A DNA stretch of 64,000 nt from Botryotinia globosa (GCA_014898425.1 RCSZ01000019.1:62001-126000), one strand, 5' to 3'; positions 25,624 through 37,830 are shown, counted from the stretch's first letter. The notes: a model not told the origin generated them from the letters alone. Translations and numbers: made by a program.

Positions 25624-28600
25624 ATGGCAGACCAAGAGGATGGTCCGGCTCGAGGACACTCGCCAGGCGCTGCTGATCTCAATGATGGGCATGTCCATTT
25701 CGACGATGGAAGCACAGTCACTTCCACCATTTCGCAATCAACATCTGCCATGACCTCTCCTCTAACTTCCGAATTTAGAGACGTAGAGAAGAACGATCAA
25801 GATGTGCCACGAATACCAACTCTTTCATACAATATACCTCCCAGCGAGGAGGGGTCGAGAAGGGATTCAATTGGGGGTTATGCCACTGACGAAGAAGCTT
25901 CTGTTTGCAAACCGTTCTTGAGAACATCCAGTCCACACTCGGATTTGAAACGAAATAAAGGGGCGGGATATGAAAAGGTTGGAGACTTGGGTGTTTGCAC
26001 CATGCAAAAGTTCTCGTTGTATGAAACGGCTACGAGGTATTATGTTGTTGGAGCCGATATCCTCGATTCTCGATTTCGGATCCTGAAGATTGATCGCACC
26101 GCAGAGATAGGGACCCTGAATATCACTGAGGATGAGATTGTATACACGAAGAAGGAGATGACCCAGTTGCTCAATGCTATTGACGATGGGAACAAGAGCT
26201 CAGGTGGTATGAAACTCAAGAGTGCTGTCTGGGGTATACTTGGGTTCATACGATTTACTGGTTGTTATTATATGCATATGATTACGAAACGGAACCAGAC
26301 TGCTATGATCGGTGGCCACTTCGTATACACCATCGAAGCTACGGAACTAATACCACTGACTACATCAACTAGCTCCAGATTCAAGTCATCAGATACTCGG
26401 AATACTGAGGAGTCAAGGTTTCTGAGTATCTTGAACGGCCTTGATTTGAATAAGTCGTTCTATTTCAGTTATTCCTATAATATCACCAGGACTCTGCAGC
26501 ATAATATTATGACAGAGCGAGCTGCTCTCGCCGCTGGAAAACCATCCCCTCATCCCAAAGATTACAATTCCATGTTCGTTTGGAACAGTCATCTTTTGAG
26601 TCCCGCAGAGAATCTTCTGAAGAATACATATGATTGGTGTGTACCAGTAATTCATGGGTATCTCGCGCAAGCTGCTCTACCAGTATGGGGACGAATAGTC
26701 TATATAACAATCATAGCAAGACGGTCCAGATACTTTGCTGGTGCTCGATTTTTAAAGCGTGGTGCCAATGATATGGTATTATAAATCGATCTACTTCGAG
26801 ACACCTGCTAATTTTTCCAGGGATATGTCGCAAATGATGTCGAGACTGAACAAATAGTCTCAGAAAATACCACAACCTCATTACATGCTCCCGGGCCGAA
26901 GCTCTATGCCAGTCCCAATTACACTTCTTATGTGCAACATCGCGGAAGTATCCCACTACACTGGACTCAGGACAACACCGGTGTAACTCCCAAGCCTCCT
27001 ATTGAGCTCAATCTGGTAGATCCATTTTACAGTGCAGCTGCGTTGCATTTTGATAACCTCTTCGAAAGATACGGAGCTCCCGTCTATGTATTGAACCTGG
27101 TGAAAGCAAAAGAAAGGACACCCAGAGAGTCGAAACTCTTACATGAGTTCACAGATGCAATCAATTACTTGAATCAATTTCTTCCAGCAGACAAGAAAAT
27201 TATTCACAAACCATGGGATATGAGTCGCGCTTCAAAAAGTCGAGACCAAGATGTGATTGGTACGCTTGAGAGTATGGGTAATGAGGTTGTTACCCATACT
27301 GGAATATTTCACAACGGAGATGGCAAAACAACAATGCCAACTGTGCAAAATGGCGTTGCCAGAACTAATTGTATTGATTGTTTGGACCGAACTAACGCTG
27401 CTCAATTTGTCATTGGTAAGAGAGCTCTTGGATATCAACTCCATGCTCTAGGTATCCTGAGCGAGCCTTCGATTAACTATGACACTGATGCGATCAATCT
27501 TTTCACATCTATGTATCACGGACATGGTGACACGATTGCGATTCAATATGGAGGCTCACAATTAGTCAACACTATGGAGACTTATCGAAAAATTAATCAA
27601 TGGACTAGTCAGTCTCGAGATATGGTAGAAAGTTTCCGAAGATACTACAACAATTCATTCCTTGATGGCCAAAGACAGGAAGCTTATAATCTATTCCTCG
27701 GGAATTACGTCTACGAACATGGACAGCCAATGTTATGGGATTTAGCAACTGACTATCATCTTCATCATACTGATCCACGTGTTTGGTCTCCTCGTACTCG
27801 TCGAAGTTATATAAATTGGTACACACCTGCCTTCCTCGAGAAAAAGACTTTACCCCCATATTCCGATCCACAAGGTGTCTTGACGAATAAACCTCTCAAC
27901 TATTTTGATGACTATTGGATTGAGTATTACAAGCCTCTCTCCATCTCCTCCATGGTTAAAATTTTTACTTATCCAGGCAAAATGTCTTCGTCCGCTCGTC
28001 TTATGCCCCGATCACAGCATCGTGATGAGTCTCGCGTCGGCTACGATTTGTCGCCATTCAAAGTTCGCGCTGATGCAACTGCTCATGTTGAAGAACCACC
28101 TGTTCACCAATCATCTCCTAATGCAAAGGGCAAGAAAAAGGAGGTGTCATTTCCGGACATCACTGAATTAAGGACAGATGACGATATTACAGATAATTCA
28201 TCAATCAGATCTGGTGGAGCCGGTACGAAACGTATTAGTCTTCAAAGGTGGCTCCAGCCGATCCAGGAGTCATACCCTCTCTCTGATAATGGATCGTATC
28301 ATTCGACAGCATCACAAAATCATCACCACAACCCCCCTGGTAACATGAAAGAAACATCATCTCATTCACAATCACATTCAACAGAAGATTCGTTCCATAA
28401 TTATAATTCTGCTTCGAACCACTACTCTTCCAGTATCCATTCAAGTCGAAATTTGGGAGGATTAGAGAGGAAAAAGATGACACCACTGGATAAAAGTAAA
28501 GCTGCTCAATGGACCTTCACTCAAGTTGTTAGCGAATCCCTTAACCCCAGTGTCAATTTAGGCGAAGAAGAAGATTACGAGCGATACGTCGAGTATCCAC

Positions 28601-28902
28601 AACTACTGTCATTAGTAGTGGGAGATGATGACCATGATATCGAGGGTGTAGATGAATACGAAGAATGGGTCAGAGGTGTTGGCTGGGATAGTGGATTTGG
28701 TCAAGGCACGTACAACGGGGGAATCAATGGAGGCTGGGGTAGAGAAGAGGATCATGAGGAAATCGAGGAGTACAGAACCTTTTTGAGGGTAGCGGAAAAC
28801 CCTTTGACAGTGCTCGAGGAAGATGGTCAGAAGAAGAGATATAAGGCATATAGGAAATGGTTGTCTGGGAAGAGTCTGTTTAAGCAACAACCTATTGATT
28901 AG
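25624..28902 (+). CDS. FIG4: SAC-domain phosphoinositide 5-phosphatase FIG4
   Basis: Exons 25624-26775 and 26821-28902 encode 1077 residues. The 45-nt intron has a CTGCTAAT branch-point-like sequence and joins NDM to GYVANDVETEQIV. The SAC domain includes MQKFSLYETATRYYVVG, GFIRFTGCYYMHMIT, YNSMFVWNSHLL and the catalytic CX5R(T/S) loop RTNCIDCLDRTNAAQF. The C-terminus is long, Ser/His-rich and acidic. FIG4 dephosphorylates PI(3,5)P2 on vacuolar/endosomal membranes and works with Vac14 and the kinase Fab1. Length is somewhat above yeast Fig4, owing to a disordered N-terminal stretch of about 110 residues and the tail. Recognition is strong. Confidence 0.92.
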
Positions 28903-31002
28903 GGAATCGATGACGAGGCGTATGGTCTTTCGTTTTAGCATGGTGTTATGGGCGCATATTCTGCTAGAACTTATCTGTGGGTGCGGTGTCAGGTATCAAT
29001 ATATTTACTTTTTATCACATTCAGATATCTCAAAGAAGCATGGATTTACTTTTTTTAAGTTCTTTTTTCTTTTGGAGATTCGCTGGTCCCTCACTTGTTG
29101 ATCCGTATTCACATTTTAGTCTTTTGATTTCACGTCACTGTTTCTCATAACTTTTGTCGCATAACGATCGATCCTTGTAGCTTTCTGATCAATGTTAGTT
29201 GTGTTACGCGCTTCATGTGCTTATATTGTAGAATCACTGTAGTTTTTGAAGATCTCAACAAGTGTCGAGTCATTAACAATGTCTCTTTGAAGCTCTCCCA
29301 TCTCTATCTCCGTGGTTGATTCTGCCGGGGGGCTCGGTGGTCTATGACGATGGATGGTTCGGATGTCTGGATTATGTGGAAATCATGCATACATTCTTAA
29401 TTCTATACCCCATGCGCAGTTGGACGGATTATGCTGTATGATAGTTGATTTACAGAAGATAGATATTACAGTCTTTGGTTTCATCCAAGCTCCAAGTTCT
29501 AGAAAGTCGTGGAATTTGTGTCGTGTTTGGTTTGTTTGTTCCTGGGTAGAATTATGGATATCTCCAAAAAAAAAAAGACTAATTAGATGTGTAATTACAA
29601 TCAAACACTTCGTTCTATAAGTGTTAGAGAAACTCGCATTTTGACTCTTGTAATGATTTTTTTTCTAAACATAAGATACAGTCAGAAAGATTTGAGGCTA
29701 GCTCGTTTGTGTTTTCCAGCCCGTATTCAATCTTCAGTCTTTAATTTTCGCTTTGATGATTGATCTCAATACTATACCAGATCTTACGATGCAATTACTA
29801 CTCTCTGTAATCTTTTCAAGAGATAGTAATATTCATCTCTCGTCTCTCATCAAACATAAAACTGGCTTAGTAAAATTCTTTATACACTCTTTGATATCAT
29901 CTCATGCTCTCATGCTCTCATGCTCTTCTTTCTCGCTAATTTAATATACCGGTCTGTGTGATATGGATCAATAAACCCACATCTACAAATCCCCAAATCA
30001 CCCAAATGATAAACTCATCACCTAATCGATTATTCTTCACATGATTTATATCCTCATTCTCCATCTCCATTTCTGCCCCATACTCAAGATTCAAGACTCA
30101 AACCATGACACCCTCCTCATACCTCCCTTCCACTATCAATCCACTTCTGCGTTATTCTCTCAGTTTTCTGCTTCTACCCCTCCGATCTTTTTCGCCGTCG
30201 AATATTCTTTTTACATCTATTCTAGATTTCTCGAGATGATAATTTGGTTTTCGTGTCTAATGTTATTTTTTTTTTGGATCGTGGGAATGAAAGGTGTGAG
30301 TTTCTTCTTCAAAAGGTGGGTGGGATTGTATATATGAGATTGAGGAATGTTGGGGTTAGGATTTGGAGAGAGAGAAAGGTAGGGGAAGGGGAATGGCCTG
30401 CAACTGAAGGGGAAGAGAATTTGAGTGTTGGAATGGTACTTTCACGGTATGAGATGAGAGGAGAGGAGATGGAGAAGTGGATTGGTGGTTAGGGTTTTGA
30501 TACAGAGGAGTATGCGATACCTGTATAAACAATGATGGTCTGTCTCACTGACAAGGGCGAAAGTGAAGATGGCAACTTAGCTGGAAATTCGATAGACAGG
30601 ATAGATTTTCAGGTTGAAATTGTATATTTGGATTGAACATCGAGGAACTAGGTATGCACGTGAGAATGAGGAAGACGCTTTCTAAAGATGACGTTCAGCA
30701 ATCGTTTGGGGATCGTTCAATGTTTTATTTTGTTGAATATGGGAAATGAACAGTGTCAGAATGCTCATCAGGGTGGGCACTAGTAATCCTGGCTTCGGCA
30801 GAGCTACTTAATAATAGTACCAAGATATACCTAACTATACTGTCAAATATGACATCGAGATTCTACTTGGAAACCTTGAATTAGTGCGTCTAGACGACTT
30901 CGTTTATATCTTCCATCCGACAAGATCTCTTGTGACCATAAATGAGAACATCGCATTCTTATATTTATATATATGGAAAACTGCGAGTCCCTTGCACCAC
31001 AA
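28903..31002. other. Intergenic, 2.1 kb, low complexity
   Basis: It lies between the convergent FIG4 and TTI2 genes. The sequence is pyrimidine/AT-rich with a TCATGCTC-type run at about 29900-29925 and several homopolymers. The frames at 30041-30492 show no recognisable protein features. Confidence 0.4.
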
Positions 31003-32903
31003 TCATCTAGGAAATACTCTAGCCAGCGTTCCATCAGTGTCGATAATCCTCGTCAACTCCCGCTCAAAACTCTCTCTTTCCTTCTCATCTCCTGCCTGTT
31101 GGACCACTGCTGCAAACACTTTTCCCGTCTCTATTAGTCCATTTAATATCTCCAAACTTGACTCTTTCTGTTCCTCAGATTTCTCGTCGTCCTTTGAAGA
31201 AATATGGCAGTTTAGAAGTGTCAAAGCGCTTATAATAACCAATCGATGCTCATCGGTACTAATACGGGGCCAAAAGACCAGAATCACCTCCCTGAGTGTC
31301 TTCAGCGTATTGATAACAAGAGATGGAGAGGTATCTGGAAAGAATGGATTCGACAGAATATTTACCAGTATAGGCAATATATCCTTGAGATGTTTCACGC
31401 CCGAAATCCTCATCTCCGGGATGATGACACCGATTTGTACGACCAGTATCTCAACCACGGCAGGTAATTCTTGACAGTGCAAGTAAGCAGGAAGAATAGC
31501 ATGTCGAATTATTCTGTCAAGGAACGCGAGGCGAAGCTGAGCTGGTGATTTAGAAGGGGTGGTAGTGTGCATTGAGGGCTTCTTTATGGCTATGGTGGTC
31601 ACACTGTTAGAAGACTCCCCGTCTCCTTTACTAGGCCATATCGCATTACAAAGTGAATTCAAAGCTTTGTACCCCTCTGGCAATAATTTGATTGTTTCTT
31701 CGATGGGTGTCGTGGATGGTAAGAATAACAAAACTGGGTGGATAGTATTCTCGAAGACATCGCCTAGTCCTGTTTGTTGAAGCAATTTGTCACCCATTTT
31801 TGAAAATAGCGTGGGAAGAATGCTAAGAGCACGAATTCGGATTGGATTTGATGGTGAATCAAGGAGTATTAGAATGGGTGTGGTTAATAGAGGCCATGCT
31901 TGCGCACGGAGAAGATCCGGCTTAATGCGATTGTTAGTCTGGAGCTGGAGTGAGAAGAGGAAAACATACTGGAATGACATCTACGATCCATTGTAAGACA
32001 GGTATAGTGTGTGGAATAGTTGACCTCCAAGGTTGTTTTGAAGGAGAGGACTCCAGGATATCGAAATGACGGGGTGGTGCAGATGATGGAAATGCTTTCC
32101 GGGAAGATGCAGTGATGGATCCGGGAGTGGGGGCCTCGGAAAATATGAGACGAATGAAGGACCTCAAGAGATGATTCACCAAGAACTCGGGGGACTTTGC
32201 GTAAGATTCATATTTATCGAGTGTTGTGATGGCAATTAGTTGAGACTGGGAAGTCGTCCAGGCATAATTGGTACTAGTGAATGGGATGAGAGAAAGAAGA
32301 GTCGAATTCTTCGGTAGTTGTGATGTATTCGAAGATATACTAATTAGATTCTCTATCGAAATTATGCAGAGGTTATATTTCTCTTGACGTTGCTTGATTT
32401 TGTGGACTTTGTCTGACTTCCTCTCTTCTTAAAGATATGAGTTTATGCTGCAAACATTTGAATTGGCCAGAGATACATTACCATCAAGCTTATCTAGCGA
32501 GAATATCTTGCCATCAGGTAACAATTTCTTCGATAAATGATCTTCAAGCTTCTCATGCCATATATCATCATCTGCTTTTTTCGTTATGGTCGAATTTTCC
32601 TTCAAGCAGCTGGCAAGGATGACGAGGTTTTCTAGCTCCTCCTAACCATTCAGTACAAGTTCAGATTCGATAAATGGTTGAAGCATGTAATCTTACATCT
32701 TCGCCTTCTTGTCCTTCGTCGCCAAGCTCTCGATACAAATCCTCGAAAGAGTAAGATGGTGGTAAAACTAGTCACGTGTTAGAAATAAGTTATTTAAAAA
32801 GTCTGGAGATTTTACCACTGGATGACAATAATGTGATATCATCCTCATCAGGTTTCGAGTCTCGGATTCTGTCTCTAGCAGGACTACGAGCAGATGAAAA
32901 CAT
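31003..32903 (-). CDS. TTI2: TTI2-like Tel2-interacting protein (TTT complex)
   Basis: Five exons: 32903-32816, 32767-32697, 32641-32482, 32427-31970 and 31938-31003 (570 residues). The N-terminus is MFSSARSPARDRIRDSK. The body is alpha-helical repeat-like. It carries the family-type stretch TIPVLQWIVDVIP, then RAQAWPLLTTPILILLDSPS and IRIRALSILPTLFSKMG, as in the Tti2 family. TTT (Tel2-Tti1-Tti2) is a co-chaperone that stabilises PIKK kinases such as TOR, ATM and ATR. The last intron would be only 31 nt (31939-31969). Alternatives from a GTAGAT donor are 40-46 nt and also keep frame, but lose conserved VDVIP. The assignment rests on motif and architecture memory. Confidence 0.72.
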
Positions 32904-33088
32904 TATGAATTTCAGATGTGGTTATATAGGTGTATATTTTGTTGTTGAGAAGAATTGGTGGTAAAAAGGCAATGGAGATTCGAGAGGATATAGCTTAGTA
33001 ATCGATTACATAGAAGCCCGTATTACTGAGGATAACAACGCTTATAATTAGTATGTCCTTTCGGAAACACATCCTCGCATTGTAATTA
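32904..33088. promoter_or_regulatory. Upstream region of TTI2
   Basis: This is short 5' flank ending at the AT-rich element, whose insertion therefore lies within about 190 bp of the TTI2 start codon. Confidence 0.35.
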
Positions 33089-33516
33089 GGGCCCATTCGG
33101 ATCGATTTTATTTTTATTTAATGAAATCTTTAATAATAATAAAATGGTAAGAATAATTGAAATATTGAAATTGATATATATTAGATATATTTGATTGAAA
33201 TATGTATATTTAAAAGAATATTGGAATATATGAATTTGAATTGAAAATAAAAAAGATATTTTTTTTTAAATATATTTGTTTTATAATATTTTGAAAATTG
33301 TTGTTGATTATTATATATAAAAAGTTGAGAAAATTTAATGTATTTGTTATTTTAAAATTAATAAATCTAATATTTTATTAGCATGTGTTTATTAGATTTA
33401 ATATTTCAAGATTTTTAATTATATATTAAATCTAATATATATTTAATTCAATATTATATTTAACAAAACTAATATATTAATTGTAATATTAAAAACAGGT
33501 TAATCCGAATGAGCTC
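33089..33516. mobile_element. AT-rich MITE-like element with terminal inverted repeats (family A), complete
   Basis: The 428-bp segment begins GGGCCCATTCGGATCGAT and ends ATCCGAATGAGCTC. The reverse complement of the end (GAGCTCATTCGGAT) matches the start except for two transitions in the first six bases. TAATTA stands directly left (33083-33088) and one base beyond the right end (33518-33523), so a TA or TAATTA target duplication is possible. The interior is almost devoid of G and C and has no ORF. The left terminus recurs at the window start (285-303). Non-autonomous, class unassigned. Confidence 0.65.
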
Positions 33517-34574
33517 TTAATTAGTTCCTAAATACAAGTTGACAACAGATTCTCGAGGTCTTCCCGAAGAATATCGCAGCCACGAACATCTTCTACGATG
33601 AGCGGAAGACAGTAAGTTAAGAATTTCTAGATATCTCATTCTTTTCGACATATGTGAATTAAATGCTGATTGTGGTGTGGTAGTCGAAAAGAAGTTATAT
33701 TGAACAATTCACGCGCAATTCACACGTTTTCTCCCCCTATCTCATTGTCAAATTTGAAGCCACTCACCCGGTGTTAATATCTAAGAAATGTTTTCTCGTT
33801 TGATTTAGTAGTCAATATGATATCTAGGTGCTCAACCAGATAACCTTATCCTTTTTTACGGGAAGCCTCATGTTATAAGAACGCACTTGTTACTTGTAAT
33901 GTTGGGTCGCTCGATGTGTTCAGCCTTACATGAACCTGACGAAAGATTCCTTTGCTAAATTCCATACTCTTGTAGCTATATGCGCGAGATATATCTACTC
34001 ATAAACACGACAAGTTGCTTGTTTGGCCTGTCCTTTCACAGGGCCTCGAAGGAAAATAGTGAATGCCTACATAGCCGCGCGTTTGACTTTGAGATTAGAA
34101 CCTACATGCGATTCTTCACGAAATAATAAGACTGTCAGAGAGGACTTACGAAACACAAACTATCGGGATTGAAAAAATCTGGAGGAGTTCATAATACGAA
34201 GCGTTCAGAATGGCGTAATTCATTGTGAAATCCACAATGCTGTCTCAATAAGCTGTGTTTGGTCTCAGGTCTACCACCGCTGTCTAGGGCTATGAATTAA
34301 TCCCTCTATAATTTTTATTTCCATGGTGCTACAATGTCCAGGTAATCATTCTTTCCGGTTGGATCATTGAACAAGATACCGCGAATATTGAGTTTAGGGG
34401 ATTTTGATATATATACCAGTTGATCTGAACACTTGGCGTTGTCTTTGAACCCCTATCAAGAACTGGAGGACTTCTAATTTTGCTACAAAAACTTCACGCT
34501 TCCAAAATCATCACGATATCAGATTATCAACCATATTCTTCGACGTTGTTTCGAGTTTTCATTTCTCTACAGTC
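33517..34574. other. Intergenic, no gene recognised
   Basis: No conserved frame is visible. The sequence regains normal composition right after the AT-rich element. Confidence 0.4.
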
Positions 34575-35099
34575 ATGCAGATCGCACGAAAAGCTGTATA
34601 CACTCCTTACGAGAACGAGAGTGGGAGGTTTTGGCTCAAATTTGAAGGACGCACCATCAACTTTATTATGACCAACGAGAAGAAGGATCATAACAATGGC
34701 AATCCAGGCTCAGAGCCACTCAAAAGTACTATATCCAAAGCTCCTTACCAAATTGCTTCCTAGGAATGATCTAACGATTATGAAGGACCATTTAAAAAGG
34801 GCTTGTGAGTTGAATTTGGCACGAAGAAATTCAAGCTGGAGGAAGTAGAAAGCGAGGAAGATACGGAGAAGATGAGTGAGATGGATGAGAAAGGTCTTGA
34901 TATGAAGCGAAGATAGCAGATGCGTGCTTCAAACTTATGGGATAGCAATCGTGCTTCAAACTTATGGGATAGCAATCGTGCTTCAAACTTATGGGATAGC
35001 AATCGTGCTTCAAGCTTATGGGATAGCAATCGTGAGAGCTCAAAGACGTTGAGCATCTCGTTGTTGAATACTGTACCCGAGAGAGTACTTGGAGACTGA
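34575..35099 (+). pseudogene. Relic of a gene encoding a charged protein with RASNLWDSN repeats
   Basis: From the ATG at 34575 one frame runs to the TGA at 35097-35099 but is broken by TAG (34761), TGA (34767), TGA (34800) and TAG (34914). Between these the translation is clearly protein-like: ESGRFWLKFEGRTINFIM, DYEGPFKKGL, VEFGTKKFKLEEVESEED, four exact-length nonapeptide repeats (RASNLWDSN), then SLLNTVPERVLGD. Each stop could come from CAG or CGA by one C-to-T change. An intron from the GTACTA donor at 34725 to the AAG at about 34782, with a CTAAC branch site, could remove the first two stops. I found no splice that removes the last two. The family is unknown. Confidence 0.45.
34923..35030. 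repeat. 27-bp tandem repeat, four copies
   Basis: Four head-to-tail 27-bp units (34923, 34950, 34977, 35004) are identical except for one A-to-G transition in the last. The period is nine codons and stays in frame with the relic gene on the plus strand (RASNLWDSN). Confidence 0.95.
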
Positions 35100-36130
35100 G
35101 ACCTAATTTGATAGGAGGTGGTAATACCGGAGCTTGGAGTTGCTTTTTCCAAACAGATGAAATATGACGATATATGCACTCGACTTGACGCCTGGTTCTC
35201 TGATTCTGCGGAGGGTATATGATTTATTATTGTGGTTAATTTGTCTCGCCAGTACTTAAGTATGCATGTTATACTCACTACAGTCCTGATATCTCAAAGT
35301 GCACGACTGACATTGCGACTATCAACATCTATTATATCCTACGCCTCCATCGACTTTAGGTTTGTCGTCGATACGTCTCTTCACCCAGGTAGATATTCGG
35401 CGTTTCAATTCCATGTTAACCTTACATAACCTTACATAACCTTACATAACCTTGCACAATTCTCTAGTCAATCAACTCACACAACCACACCAAGGTTCTT
35501 TTTTTTCCATGTGAAAGTCCATATTTTGCCTTGTGAAGGAAGCACTTCCACTTCCTTTACTCCGATCCCATACATACTTTTCCTTTCCCACATTGTCTTT
35601 TCATGTAACCATTTTCATCTCACTGTCTTGGGCAAAATGCTTTCCATATTCATTCTTTAATACTCCTTTTTGATTTATTTCGACTACTTGGGTGAAAGAG
35701 AGTGAGTGTATTAGAATGATTGAGAGGGATTTCGGGGACATTTTGGCTTCTAATAAGGATCATGTAATCCAGAGTGAGTTTTTGCTCTGACGTACTGACA
35801 TGTGATTTTGAATGTTCCAGGTTGGGTCTTCAATCTCGGAGTTCTGGAGAGACGGGAGGATTTGATATGTGAGATATTGCTGACTTGGGACTTGTTTTTC
35901 GTCATGTATAGGTATTCTTACCGAGGAAGATGTATGTTTCTTTTCTTTACTACGTGCATATGGCATTGTCGTCTGCTTTTCGTCATCTTCTTCTCTTGCC
36001 CTGTACTCCAGCTCTTTCAAAAGCTGTGGCGCAAACGAGGACCGCGCTTTGCCATGGAGGGGTTGAGGGGTTGAGGGGTACAAGAAAAGCAAAGCAAAGA
36101 ATTCGATTATTGACAATATAATATATATAG
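35100..36130. other. Intergenic with a 10-bp tandem repeat
   Basis: The decamer AACCTTACAT is present three times perfectly and once degenerately at 35418-35457. The first exon of the J-domain gene should lie near the right end, but I could not place it. No other gene is recognised. Confidence 0.4.
35418..35457. repeat. 10-bp tandem repeat (AACCTTACAT)n
   Basis: Three perfect units followed by one with a transition. This is a simple minisatellite and not telomeric. Confidence 0.9.
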
Positions 36131-37007
36131 CTGTACAAAATTCTTGGAGCACAAAGATCTTCTTCAAGTGCAGAATTGCGACGATGTTATTTAGAACGAT
36201 CGAAAATATGTCATCCCGATAGAATTCCTTTTCATCCGCTTTCTACTCGGTAATTCTTCTCTTGTCCTTCGCTTTCGCCTACACATCACCCTATTATGTC
36301 GATTGTGGACTGACAAATTATCAATCAGCGCATTCCAACGTCTAGCCTTCTCCTTCGAGATCCTTAAATCTCCCTCTTCTCGTCGAGCTTACGACTCCGC
36401 TACTTCTTCGTCCTCAATTTCTGCTACCACTTCGTTACCCACCAAACATCCTTCTCCGTCCTTAGCCTCCGACAATTTGTTTCGAACCACAGTCTCATCC
36501 CTCATACATGACTTCCTTACAGGCGACTTTATTACTATCCGCTCCCTTCTATCATCCCTAAATTCTCAATACCCTCACCTCATCAATACCGACGTAACTT
36601 CTTCCATCGAAGTCGCTTTTATAAAAGTGAGAGAACTGGTTATGAGAGGACGCGTATGGGCCTTATTGATATACATTGAAATGGGGAGGATATGGAGGGT
36701 TCAGAAGAGGCTGAGAAGATTAGGAAGATGGGATCTAGTAGGGAAAGCGAGGATGATGCTTTTATTAGTAAGGGTGGTTGTAGCTGTTCCTGTCAGAGTT
36801 GATAGGGCTCTCAAAGCACGTGTTGAAAAAGAGAGGAGAACAATGAAAACGAGTTCAGAAGCAAAGGAATTGGATGAGCGACTGCACTCGGAAGATGAAC
36901 TCGCGAGAGGCGGAATTTTGAATGAGAGGGTTTGTAAAGTATTGGAGTTTATTGTTGGGGAGGCGGGTAATGATGAGGAGGGAGAGGATACCGGTGTTCG
37001 GATTTGA
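36131..37007 (+). CDS. J-domain protein, first exon not located
   Basis: Exon 36131-36249 follows a TATATATAG acceptor and reads LYKILGAQRSSSSAELRR, then SKICHPDRIPFHPLSTR with the HPD motif that stimulates Hsp70. Across an intron (36250-36328) helix IV continues: AFQRLAFSFEILKSPSSRRAYD. The combined length is divisible by three. The remaining 200 residues have no recognisable domain. Two hydrophobic, Arg-interrupted stretches (VWALLIYIEM, MMLLLVRVVVAVPV) could associate with membrane. The initiating exon must lie upstream because a TAG stop precedes 36131 in frame. The J domain is certain in outline; the Hsp70 partner and compartment are unknown. Confidence 0.7.
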
Positions 37008-37830
37008 TATCAAAATTATCTAGTATTAGTACTATATGGGGCTTGTGTTTGGAATATTCGGATGTGGGAAAAGGGGCATCAAGCTTTTAGTGGCTTGTCC
37101 TATTATTACCGGGGAAGTGGCGTTTGGATAGGATATACCAAAGACTAAAGAGATATAGTTATATTGTATTGGATCAAGGTCTTTTGTCGAACGATGCGAT
37201 CTTTGGGTGCAAGGAACATTTCTAGCTATACATTGACGAAACAAGATTGTTCGGACGCTGCCATTTTGTACCGGGACGGTCAAAACTTCGCAGGAAATCT
37301 AGGTACCAAGTTTTATAAAGTACTCGAATGTGTAACGGGCGAGTATTTATATGTTCCTTTATACTGTTCGTTCCTCCGTCTTCTCGGTTATCAGACTGCA
37401 TGCAATGTAGACGTTTATTCCTTTCCGTCCCTTGTATTTAATTTTGTATAACTACCTAGTAGGTAGGTGTATCGTTTTTGGCTATGGTTGCTTGCGGAGA
37501 TTTTCTTTTGGACTTGGACTTGGACTTGGACTTGGATTTATTACATAAAAATGGATTGGTGAGTTTCATGTTTATGATGGTAGTGGTAATGGTAATGGTA
37601 ATTGTAGTGTTTTCACTCGTGTGTATACAGAGAGAGATGGGAGGGATGGTATTTAACACTGAGTCCTTTGTTATATGTATTTTCGTTTTTGGGGGGGTTT
37701 CTAGGGAAATACATCACGTCATCAGAACTTAGACTGTGCATAGAATAATCGTGTGAACCAAAAACAATGCTCGGTTTGCGGGTACCCATTCATTTCGCGA
37801 ATTATCCAACTATTTGCAAATATAATAGAA
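37008..37830. other. Intergenic with a hexanucleotide run
   Basis: A GACTTG run (about four copies) occupies 37511-37534 inside a short open frame that would encode alternating Leu-Asp. Nothing else suggests coding. No gene is supported. Confidence 0.4.

Noticed and set aside
29896..29927. TCATGCTC repeat
   Set aside because: Three short copies only, within AT/pyrimidine-rich intergenic DNA; too short to be more than a simple repeat.
30041..30492. Overlapping plus-strand frames between FIG4 and TTI2
   Set aside because: Low complexity, rich in homopolymers, without conserved motifs.
34778..35278. Minus-strand 166-residue frame with LLSHKFEAR repeats
   Set aside because: It is the antisense reading of the 27-bp repeat; the plus-strand frame has more protein-like flanks that continue on both sides of the repeat.
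37478..37732. Open frame with an alternating Leu-Asp run on the plus strand
   Set aside because: The run is a simple GACTTG hexanucleotide repeat and the rest has no protein-like features.
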